From the NCBI RefSeq assembly GCF_036245645.1, contig NZ_BTPE01000004.1, positions 186,001-250,000 of the forward strand: a stretch of 64,000 bases of DNA, given 5' to 3'. The notes beneath the pieces were generated by a model, which was given only the letters and a program-made list of their open reading frames with translations, had not been told where the DNA came from and did no database searches. This DNA is from Algoriphagus taiwanensis (GTDB lineage Bacteria > Bacteroidota > Bacteroidia > Cytophagales > Cyclobacteriaceae). Below are positions 17,694 through 24,662 of this stretch, one piece after another (the first letter of the stretch is position 1; each line of letters begins with the position of its first letter). The translations under genes were made by a program, and so were the position numbers.

Positions 17694-17731
17694 AAGGCTT
17701 CTCCGGTAAAGAGAAGCCTTTTCTATTTTTA
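17694..17731 (+). terminator. Terminator of the YceI-porin operon
   Basis: Perfect ten-base stem AAGGCTTCTC/GAGAAGCCTT (17694-17703, 17711-17720) followed by a T-rich tail, ten bases after the stop. Confidence 0.88.
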
Positions 17732-17786
17732 ACGAAATATGTTTTCTCAAGCCAAAACTGAAATCCATTTGCCAAGTTATCAACTT

Positions 17787-18527
17787 ATGAAAACTTCAAT
17801 TGGCTATTTCTCTCTTCTTTTCTTCCTCTGCTTCGCGCTATCCTGCTCCGGACAAAGCTCCTCAAAAAAAAGTAAAGAGGAAGTTTATACCTATAAAAAC
17901 GCCAGCTTTGACGGGATCGGAAAAGTCTACATGGGAAGGGAAATATCCTTCGTTATGGGCTTTGAGGGCATGTCATGGCTGGAAAGATCCAGTAGAGAAA
18001 AGGAAGAGAATGTCTCCAAAGCCATTGAGAATCTTCCAGTGGAACCAAATAGCGTAGTAGCGGATATCGGGGCAGGTTCAGGCTATTTTACCTTTCGAAT
18101 TGCTCCCAGAGTTCCTGAGGGAAAAGTCTATGCGGTAGAAATTCAAGATTCAGCTATTAAATACCTTAGTTCCAAGAGCAAAGAGTTGGGATTTTCTCAG
18201 GTGGAGCCGATCATGGGAACTGAAACTTCGCCTAACCTTCCTGAAAACACTGTGGATGTAGCCTTGATGGTCGATGTCTACCACGAGCTGGAGTATCCGG
18301 TGGAAATGCTTGCAGGAATCAGAAAGGCCCTGAAGCCTAAGGGAAAACTCATCCTAATCGAATATCGGGGAGAAGACGATTGGATTCCTATCAAACCCCT
18401 ACACAAAATGACAGTCAATCAGGCTAAAATAGAGTTGGAAGCTAATGGATTCAAATTGGTTCAAAATGGGAAATTCCTCAGCATCCAGCATTTTTTGGTT
18501 TTTGAGCAGGTTGCAAAGCCACTTTAA
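17787..18527 (+). CDS. Class I SAM-dependent methyltransferase, lipoprotein
   Basis: 246 residues starting at the ATG at 17787 (an in-frame start at 17739 would put 16 polar residues before the signal peptide). The lipobox LSCSGQ marks it as a lipoprotein, unusual for a methyltransferase because SAM is not expected outside the cytoplasm. The domain is clear: VADIGAGSGYFTFRIA (motif I, about 99-114), VYAVEIQ, and DVALMVDVYHELEYP. Related envelope-targeted methyltransferases recur in Bacteroidota. It follows the YceI-porin terminator and has its own short unit. Confidence 0.85.
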   Translation: MKTSIGYFSLLFFLCFALSCSGQSSSKKSKEEVYTYKNASFDGIGKVYMGREISFVMGFEGMSWLERSSREKEENVSKAIENLPVEPNSVVADIGAGSGYFTFRIAPRVPEGKVYAVEIQDSAIKYLSSKSKELGFSQVEPIMGTETSPNLPENTVDVALMVDVYHELEYPVEMLAGIRKALKPKGKLILIEYRGEDDWIPIKPLHKMTVNQAKIELEANGFKLVQNGKFLSIQHFLVFEQVAKPL

Positions 18528-18594
18528 GAAATCCTACGGGATGCTTGTTGGGAAGAATGGATAAGAAGGATTTTTCACAAAGGACGGTGGCCAC

Positions 18595-18996
18595 CTATTC
18601 CATCTCCATGCAGATTTGATATATGCGTTTGACTAGGGCCTCTGACATTGGTTTGGAAAAAAAATCCTTGACCCGGGAGTACCCTTTGGATCGTTCTCGG
18701 TCTAGTTCACTGACTGAAGAAGTGAGAATAACTACCGGGATGTTCTCCTTCGGATCGATTAGGCTAAGTTTTTCCAGAAAATCCCACCCGGAAATAAGCG
18801 GCATATTGAGATCCAACAGGATGCATATTTTTTCTTCCTGAAATGAGATAGCAGCCATCTGATCCAAGCAAAGTCCTGGTTGGTCAAAAATGAGGATTTC
18901 AGAAAAAAAATCATCTGTGATTATACTTTGGATCACTTTTTTAGTGATTAGTAGGGAGATTTTATCATCATCCACTAGGATTAGTTTTCTTCTCAT
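18595..18996 (-). CDS. Single-domain response regulator (REC)
   Basis: 133 residues, one receiver domain and no output domain. Acidic pocket LVDDDK (about 7-12), phospho-acceptor in LLDLNMPLISGWDF (about Asp64), switch Thr/Ser in VVILTSSV and the lysine in FFSKPMS. It overlaps the 3' end of the sensor kinase by 29 bases, so the two are surely cognate and translationally coupled. Such stand-alone REC proteins relay phosphate or bind a partner protein. Confidence 0.93.
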   Translation of the reverse strand: MRRKLILVDDDKISLLITKKVIQSIITDDFFSEILIFDQPGLCLDQMAAISFQEEKICILLDLNMPLISGWDFLEKLSLIDPKENIPVVILTSSVSELDRERSKGYSRVKDFFSKPMSEALVKRIYQICMEME

Positions 18997-21331
18997 AATT
19001 GAAAAAAGTTAAAATGGCCTTTGTACCACAATCTATTCGGCTGACATAGTTAAGTTCTCCTCCAATACTTTCTAATAGGTGCTTTGCCAGAAATATTCCA
19101 AGGCCCTTAGAATTTGGTTCTAGGTGGTTAAATTCCAGATAGTCAGAAGAAATCTTTTTATTTTTCTTGAGGTCCATACCGATCCCATTGTCTTGAATGC
19201 TAATTTGAAGAAGATCGGGTTTAAGGATTATTTTAATTTTGATGATTAACTCTCGTTTGGGAGATCGAAACTTAATAGCATTTGAAATCAATTGAATCAA
19301 AACTCGCTCAAGAACTGAGTTCATTTTCAATTGGAGTAATTCTGGCTCTGAGATCACATACCATTGTGCATTGGTAAGTTGAAGTTCGTCCGTAAAAAAG
19401 GCCTGTGAATTAGCTAGGATCGTGTTTAGGGTAATCTGACTTTTTTCCTGAGTATGTTTACTTTTTTGCTTTGCCAAATGATTTATTGCAATGATTCGCT
19501 GATCAAGCAGATGGATTGCCTCTTTGATAAGGTCCCAAAATTGGAAGATATCTTTTGGATCTTTAGACAAGTCAATTAGGTTAGCTAGTCCTTTGAGGTT
19601 TGCAACGTGGTTTCGAATGTTATGGGATAAGATTGAGTTGTATTCGATTAACTGCGTGTTTTGTTTAGATACCAAGTCGATCAGTTCACGGAGTTCCTTT
19701 CGTTTAATCTGGATTTCGGAAATATCAATACCAATGCAAAGAATTTCTTCAGGTTGTCCATATTCATTTAGAGTTACTTTGAAGTCCCATTGAGTGTAAA
19801 TTTCCTTTTTATCAAACGTCTTTTTTCGAAGGAAAACCCGATTGTTACTTCCCGGGTTGGCTAGGGCCTTTTCAAAGGTCTGTTGGCAAAGCAGATGATC
19901 ATCTTCAACGATATCGCTCATAGGATGGTAAGATTCCAAACTTTGTGGATAGGGGCCCAGAAAAGTTTTAGAATAATAATTATTGACAGATTTTACAGTT
20001 CCTTCCATGGTTAATCTCAGAAGAAAGAAAATGTCTGTAAACAAAAGATGGTCGATATAGCTTTTGATTTTCTGGTGCTTATCGACCAAAAAAGACAGTT
20101 CGTTTTCAGTAGTAAGTGCTTGAGTATTATCCCTAAGGCTTCCAAAGATAATTTCTTCACCTTTGGAGTTTTTAGAAAGAGAAGCTGAGATCGATAAATG
20201 TCTAACCTCACCAGAATCCAAAACCAGATCTACAACTTTTTCAAACTTTCCTTTAGGTCCTCTTACCATGAGTTCCAGTTCTGAAGGAAGACATTTATTG
20301 CAAAGGCTTAGTTTCGCTTCAAAAATATCCCAAGATGGCAGGGTATCCGGAGCTAATCCAAGTAGTTTCCTGACATTTTCCGTCCAAGCCATTTCCTGAT
20401 TATTTAGGGTTAGAGTCCATCCTGCTACTTGTTGAATAGACTCTTCAGCTAGCAGAAGTGATTCGATTCTGGTGAGCTCTGAGTCTAACTCTATAAGTTT
20501 GGTATTTTCATAAAATACAACATAGATCAAATCTCCTATCCTTTCCAAGGAGAAGGAAAAATAGGATTTTGTTTCATTTTCGATAACCACATAATTATTG
20601 TGAAATCTGATTTTGAGTTTGGAAAGCCCTATTCTAACCTGTTCAATTAGGGAAACCAACAATGGGTATTTTTTATGCTTTTTAGAAATCGATTCATCTA
20701 TAAACTCGGAAAACTCCAAGTCAAAACCATCAGGCAGGTTTAAGATGGAGTTATTGCTTTTGTACCAATAAATCTCTTCTTTAGGAAGGTTGATACAAAG
20801 TCCACCCAGACCGATTTGCTTTGAAGCCTCAAGAACAAGTTTATTTAAATTGATAGCCCTATCTCTTCGTTCAAAAAATTTACGGCCTTCTTTTTCTCCC
20901 TCAAGTATCTTTGTAGATAAGTCTCGAATGGCCTCCATCAATTGAGTTTGATTTTTCCCAATTTCTCGAACACTATAATCCATAAGGTACAGATGACCCA
21001 AATGCTCCTTTCGATTACTGACTAGCTTCATCCTCGAACAAAAAAGAATACCCACTTCCAAAAGGTGATCCAACTCACCCAAGGAATTGTTGAGTGTCCT
21101 CAAATCCTCAATGCAATGGATGTAATCATTACATTTCCTTGCTTTTTGATTCCATATCGATTCTGGAAGTAATTCGGTTGGCGCTTTTTCTGATGAATAA
21201 ATCGTAACAAAATCAAGACCTTCCTTGATTGAGAGTATGAAGATTGGCATATCCAATGCTTCAAAGACCAAAGTTGAGAGACTTTCAAGGGATTTAACTC
21301 TACTATTTAGTGGGATACCCGAAAGGCTCAT
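18968..21331 (-). CDS. Cytoplasmic PAS/GAF sensor histidine kinase
   Basis: 787 residues without membrane segments, so a cytoplasmic sensor. Probable GAF-like domain at about 15-165, a middle region to about 290, two PAS-like domains at about 300-415 and 430-555 (second ends with the PAC motif LCIGIDISEIQ), then the phospho-acceptor histidine in ILSHNIRNHVANL (about 577) and the ATPase domain with N-box LISNAIKFRSP, G1 DNGIGMD and G2 GLGIFLAKHLL. Signal unknown. Base composition is more AT-rich than neighbouring genes, which may indicate acquisition. Runs into the response regulator gene. Confidence 0.92.
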   Translation of the reverse strand: MSLSGIPLNSRVKSLESLSTLVFEALDMPIFILSIKEGLDFVTIYSSEKAPTELLPESIWNQKARKCNDYIHCIEDLRTLNNSLGELDHLLEVGILFCSRMKLVSNRKEHLGHLYLMDYSVREIGKNQTQLMEAIRDLSTKILEGEKEGRKFFERRDRAINLNKLVLEASKQIGLGGLCINLPKEEIYWYKSNNSILNLPDGFDLEFSEFIDESISKKHKKYPLLVSLIEQVRIGLSKLKIRFHNNYVVIENETKSYFSFSLERIGDLIYVVFYENTKLIELDSELTRIESLLLAEESIQQVAGWTLTLNNQEMAWTENVRKLLGLAPDTLPSWDIFEAKLSLCNKCLPSELELMVRGPKGKFEKVVDLVLDSGEVRHLSISASLSKNSKGEEIIFGSLRDNTQALTTENELSFLVDKHQKIKSYIDHLLFTDIFFLLRLTMEGTVKSVNNYYSKTFLGPYPQSLESYHPMSDIVEDDHLLCQQTFEKALANPGSNNRVFLRKKTFDKKEIYTQWDFKVTLNEYGQPEEILCIGIDISEIQIKRKELRELIDLVSKQNTQLIEYNSILSHNIRNHVANLKGLANLIDLSKDPKDIFQFWDLIKEAIHLLDQRIIAINHLAKQKSKHTQEKSQITLNTILANSQAFFTDELQLTNAQWYVISEPELLQLKMNSVLERVLIQLISNAIKFRSPKRELIIKIKIILKPDLLQISIQDNGIGMDLKKNKKISSDYLEFNHLEPNSKGLGIFLAKHLLESIGGELNYVSRIDCGTKAILTFFNYEKKTNPSG

Positions 21332-21653
21332 ATGTCATTTGCTTTTTTGATGGTGTTTACTTTGAACTAACCCTCCACCCAATACAGATTTATTACATTC
21401 TCGACACTCTTAATAAAAATTTTTTTTTAAAAGTTAATCTAATTTTCAAGAATTAAAGAAAAATTCAAAAAAAAAACGACCTGGCTTTTTTTAAAATTAA
21501 TTTTTATAGAAAACAACGGATTTTGTAAGTGAATTAGAAAATATACACTATGGAATAATTGTTTTTTGAATTTCTTTCAATCTTGTAAAAAATATAAATA
21601 TTTAGATAAAGTGTTATAAATTTTTTAGGCTATCGAGAAAAATAAAAAGTTTT
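21332..21653. other. AT-rich intergenic region
   Basis: About 320 bases of markedly AT-rich DNA with long A and T tracts, between the kinase start and the alkB stop. No coding frame, clear hairpin or RNA motif was seen; it must hold the kinase promoter. Confidence 0.5.
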
Positions 21654-22706
21654 TTAAAGGATAACCTTCGAACAGTATTTTCTAATTTCTGAGTTCATTA
21701 CCCTAAACCATAGCGGAGGCACCAAAGCCAACAGCATCATACCGGGATAGCCGGTAGGCATTTGGGGGCTTTCTTCGTGGTGCCTGAGGACTTGATATTT
21801 TCGGCTCGCGATGTAGTGGTGGTCCGAATGTCGGGAAAGCTCCAGCAAAATCATTCGGCCGATCGGATGGTTAGAATTCCAAGAGTGAATAGGCAAGGTC
21901 CTTTCGTAGTGTCCGTTTCTTTTTTCCCTTCTCAGTCCGTAATGCTCAATATAATTGACCGTCTCAAGGAGGAGAATGCCTACAAATGCCCCAAGGCCAA
22001 ATAATAGCAAGGTTTGAATTCCGAAAATGGAATAGATTAATCCCAATAAAGCCAGTTGAAACAACTGAAATCTCAGCATTTCATTCTTCAGTGACCAAAA
22101 AGAGATTGATTTTTTAGCCAGCCTTTCTTTTTCCAACTTCCAGGCAGACAGGTAGCTACCAGTGATGGTCCTAACAAAAAAAGCATACACATTTTCTCCC
22201 AATCGGCTGGATGCCGGGTCCTCCTCTGTGGCTACATGCCGGTGATGTCCCCGGTTGTGTTCGATGAAGAAATGCATGTAGAGCGTAGTCAGCAGGAGCA
22301 TTTTGCTCATGAGCTGCTCATACCAAGTGTTGCGGTGGCCCAGTTCATGGGCAGCATTGATGCCTAGCACTCCGCAAGACATCCCGTAGGCAAGTGCCAT
22401 TCCTATTTGAGTGGAAAGGGAAAGGTCTTCCTGACTTACCTGAAGGAGGAAATAAACCAAAATTGCATATTGAACCGGAACCAAAAAGTATAGAATCCAA
22501 TCGTAGGTGCGATCCTTTTTGACCAGCTCTTCTTCCAGTGCATCTAGATTTTTGCTGGAGGATCGGGTAAAAAGCTCTACCAAGGGAATTACTCCAAATA
22601 CAAAAATCAAGGCCGAGTAGGACCATTCATTGGCCGACCAAAGGGAAAAGGCAACCACTACAGGGATGATGTACACTAACAGGTATTTGGCAGCGCGGAG
22701 ATTCAT
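21654..22706 (-). CDS. alkB: AlkB-type membrane alkane/fatty-acid monooxygenase
   Basis: 350 residues from the ATG at 22706 (a TTG at 22733 is less likely). Integral membrane di-iron hydroxylase with the full set of histidine boxes: HELGHR, EHNRGHHRHVAT and, near the C terminus, LSRHSDHHY, plus the AlkB signature NYIEHYGLRR. About six membrane helices surround them. AlkB hydroxylates terminal carbons of medium-chain alkanes using rubredoxin electrons; no rubredoxin gene is in the window. Upstream on the same strand are two small c-type haem proteins, but a terminator lies between, so co-transcription is doubtful. Confidence 0.93.
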   Translation of the reverse strand: MNLRAAKYLLVYIIPVVVAFSLWSANEWSYSALIFVFGVIPLVELFTRSSSKNLDALEEELVKKDRTYDWILYFLVPVQYAILVYFLLQVSQEDLSLSTQIGMALAYGMSCGVLGINAAHELGHRNTWYEQLMSKMLLLTTLYMHFFIEHNRGHHRHVATEEDPASSRLGENVYAFFVRTITGSYLSAWKLEKERLAKKSISFWSLKNEMLRFQLFQLALLGLIYSIFGIQTLLLFGLGAFVGILLLETVNYIEHYGLRREKRNGHYERTLPIHSWNSNHPIGRMILLELSRHSDHHYIASRKYQVLRHHEESPQMPTGYPGMMLLALVPPLWFRVMNSEIRKYCSKVIL

Positions 22707-22732
22707 AGCTTCTAATTTAGCCAAAGCAATCA

Positions 22733-22769
22733 AAAAAGAAACGGGCTGAAAAAAGTCCTTTCCAGCCCG
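22733..22769 (-). terminator. Terminator of the haem-protein pair
   Basis: On the minus strand CGGGCTG and CAGCCCG (22769-22763, 22748-22742) form a stem followed by TTTCTTTTTT. It lies 25 bases after the haem-binding gene stop and 27 bases before the alkB start. Confidence 0.75.
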
Positions 22770-22793
22770 CCCAATTTTTTTGAAGTAAAGGAC

Positions 22794-23261
22794 TTATTCC
22801 TCCTCTTCGGCTACTATATCCATTGCGTTTTCTGCCCAAGTCACTATTTCCTGAATTTGTTCTGGATTTAGTTTGGCTCCGGAATGAATCACCGTGTAGA
22901 CCTCCATGGGCATTTCTCCCTCTGCAACCTCAATGGCGATATCATCGAGTTTTTTCAGTTTTTCCATCATGTCATAATCTGCCCAATGAGAAAAGTTGAG
23001 TTCCTCTCTTCCTTCTCTTACATCTTTGGCTACCAACCAAGAAAGGGGAGCCACATAAGAATACCAAGGGTAGGAAGTCTCATTGCTATGGCAGTCGTAG
23101 CAGGAGTTTTTGAGCGTCTGATGCATTCCTTCATCGAGCAATCCTGTGTTTGAAATATCAGCAGGGTTAGTATTTTGGACTGCAGGAAGTTCATTGGGCA
23201 CAAGCTGGATGGCTCCAAGAATCAGAATCAAACCACCCAAAAGATAGGTTCTGGCCTTCAT
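22794..23261 (-). CDS. Haem_bd family c-type haem protein
   Basis: 155 residues, N-terminal membrane segment or signal (about 7-22). One c-type haem site CYDCH (about 54-58) followed by the family signature YPWYSYVAPLSWLV, matching the Haem_bd (PF14376) family. The acidic tail (VAEEEE) is not conserved in the family. Second gene of a two-gene unit: it starts one base after the stop of the small cytochrome at 23263. Periplasmic electron carriage is the likely role. Confidence 0.88.
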   Translation of the reverse strand: MKARTYLLGGLILILGAIQLVPNELPAVQNTNPADISNTGLLDEGMHQTLKNSCYDCHSNETSYPWYSYVAPLSWLVAKDVREGREELNFSHWADYDMMEKLKKLDDIAIEVAEGEMPMEVYTVIHSGAKLNPEQIQEIVTWAENAMDIVAEEEE

Positions 23262-23262
23262 C

Positions 23263-23649
23263 TTATTTCTTTTTGCCCTTACTCCAAGCTAATAGAGTTG
23301 CTGTTTCTTCCTCGGTTAGTTTTTTGTCAGGGTTGTTTTCGAGGAACCTTGTAGGAGGCATTGCTCCTTCTTCCAGTTCTTCGGTGATTTTACCCATGGT
23401 GGCCAAAGCTTTGGATTTTTTTGCTGCTTCCAGAGCATCCCAATCCAACTTGGCTTTGCCTTTTTCATTTTTTGATTCGGCATTGTGGCATCCGTAGCAT
23501 TTCTGCTGTACGATGGCCTTGACATCAGCCGGCAGAGCGGGGGCTTCGGGGTGCAGAGAAATGAGGTTGTCAGCTTCAGGTTTTGGATTGGCCTGGAGAA
23601 AGAGTAGGGCAGTCAATGCCAAGGCAGGGATAAAGGATAGTTTTTTCAT
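23263..23649 (-). CDS. Small secreted c-type cytochrome-like protein
   Basis: 128 residues from the ATG at 23649; earlier in-frame starts to 23703 precede an AT-rich non-coding-looking stretch. Signal peptide ends near LFLQANP. One haem c site CYGCH (about 51-55), then a helical lysine-rich body and a MPPTRFLENNPD segment that may supply the axial methionine. It pairs with the Haem_bd gene downstream (1-base gap) and is probably its redox partner. Confidence 0.85.
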   Translation of the reverse strand: MKKLSFIPALALTALLFLQANPKPEADNLISLHPEAPALPADVKAIVQQKCYGCHNAESKNEKGKAKLDWDALEAAKKSKALATMGKITEELEEGAMPPTRFLENNPDKKLTEEETATLLAWSKGKKK

Positions 23650-23927
23650 AGGTGTCTGGATTTTATAAAATTTTGTAAAAATCATATTCAATATATCAAT
23701 CATTTGACTTTTAATAAACAGACAGAATAATCTAGGGTAAAAAACTCGACCAAAACACCCATATTCAGGATGAATCCTTGGATAGACTAGCCCAATGGGT
23801 ACTCTTTATTTACAATGGTTTAAGTGAAATGGGGGAAATTCTATTTTTTTACCCGAGTAGCATTAGCCCTATCTACAATGCAAATCGATAACTTGGTAGA
23901 AATTCACTAATCCTATTTTCTCTTGCT

Positions 23928-24401
23928 ATGGCTTCAAATAAAACCACCTTCCAGTTTATCAGCGAACCCGGAGATGTCAACTTTGGGGGAAAAGTCCACG
24001 GAGGTACCGTGATGAAATGGATCGATCAGGCAGCCTATACCTGCGCGAGAAATTGGGCGGAAAGCTACTGCGTCACGGTCTATGTGGGTGGAATCCGATT
24101 TTATAAACCCATTGGAATTGGAGAAGTCATCAAGATCGATTCTCAGGTGATTTTTACGGGAAGTTCCAGTATTCACATCATGGTGGAAGTCTATTCGAGA
24201 AGTTTTGAGCAGAAGAAATTTGAGAAAAAGACCCACTGCATCATCATTTTTGTGTCAGTGGATGAAAACGGAAATCCCAAAAAGGTAAAACCCTGGGTGC
24301 CCAAGACGGAGCAGGAAAAGAAACTGGAAGAATATGCCCTCAAACTCAAAACTCTCCGGGAAGAGATCCATGAGGAAATGCGGCCGTTTTTTAATGAGTG
24401 A
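23928..24401 (+). CDS. Acyl-CoA thioesterase, hotdog fold (YciA-like)
   Basis: 157 residues, cytoplasmic. Hotdog-fold thioesterase signature: PGDVNFGGKVHGGTVMKWIDQAAYTCA (about 14-40, with the N/D-FGG-GG nucleotide-binding motif), SSSIHIMVEVYS and THCIIIFVSVD. These enzymes hydrolyse acyl-CoA to free acid and CoA. The last 40 residues are a charged helix (EKKLEEYALKLKTLREEI). Monocistronic; hairpin repeats follow. Confidence 0.92.
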   Translation: MASNKTTFQFISEPGDVNFGGKVHGGTVMKWIDQAAYTCARNWAESYCVTVYVGGIRFYKPIGIGEVIKIDSQVIFTGSSSIHIMVEVYSRSFEQKKFEKKTHCIIIFVSVDENGNPKKVKPWVPKTEQEKKLEEYALKLKTLREEIHEEMRPFFNE

Positions 24402-24447
24402 TGGTTCTTTAAGATTTGCGTATTTGTTCTTTTTTGATGGATTTTAT

Positions 24448-24645
24448 GACCACAAAGTGGTCTAATCTTTCAATAGCCCTAGGTGAAACCTAGGGAAAAT
24501 CGAAATTCAAGAGATTAACCCAGGATGGGGTTGAACTATTTGGATTGAAAGGGTTCGACCCCTTCGGGGTCGTTATTAGGTCCACCTTCAATTCCATGGG
24601 TTGCACCCATGGCTATTGAGAAGTTTGACCCCGAATGGGGTCAAA
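24448..24645. repeat. Cluster of composite hairpin elements (REP/BIME-like)
   Basis: Six hairpins in 200 bases between the thioesterase and the hexosaminidase. Unit A (24448-24496) is GACCAC-AAA-GTGGTC, about ten bases, CAATAG, then CCCTAGG-TGAAA-CCTAGGG. Unit B (24594-24645) is the same design on the opposite strand: TTTGACCCC-ATTC-GGGGTCAAA, about six bases, CAATAG, then CCATGGGT-GCA-ACCCATGG. Between them are AACCC-AGGAT-GGGGTT (24517-24532) and GACCCC-TTC-GGGGTC (24557-24571). Stems differ between units but keep base pairing and the GGTGnAACC core. Confidence 0.7.
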
Positions 24646-24662
24646 TTATTGTTTTTGAATTA

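Noticed and set aside
23890..23920. Promoter-like TTG...TATTTTCT just before the thioesterase gene
   Set aside because: It would leave almost no leader before the ATG; weak match, likely chance in AT-rich DNA.
24448..24645. CRISPR array
   Set aside because: Units are inverted and differ in stem sequence, with no regular direct repeats and no cas genes.
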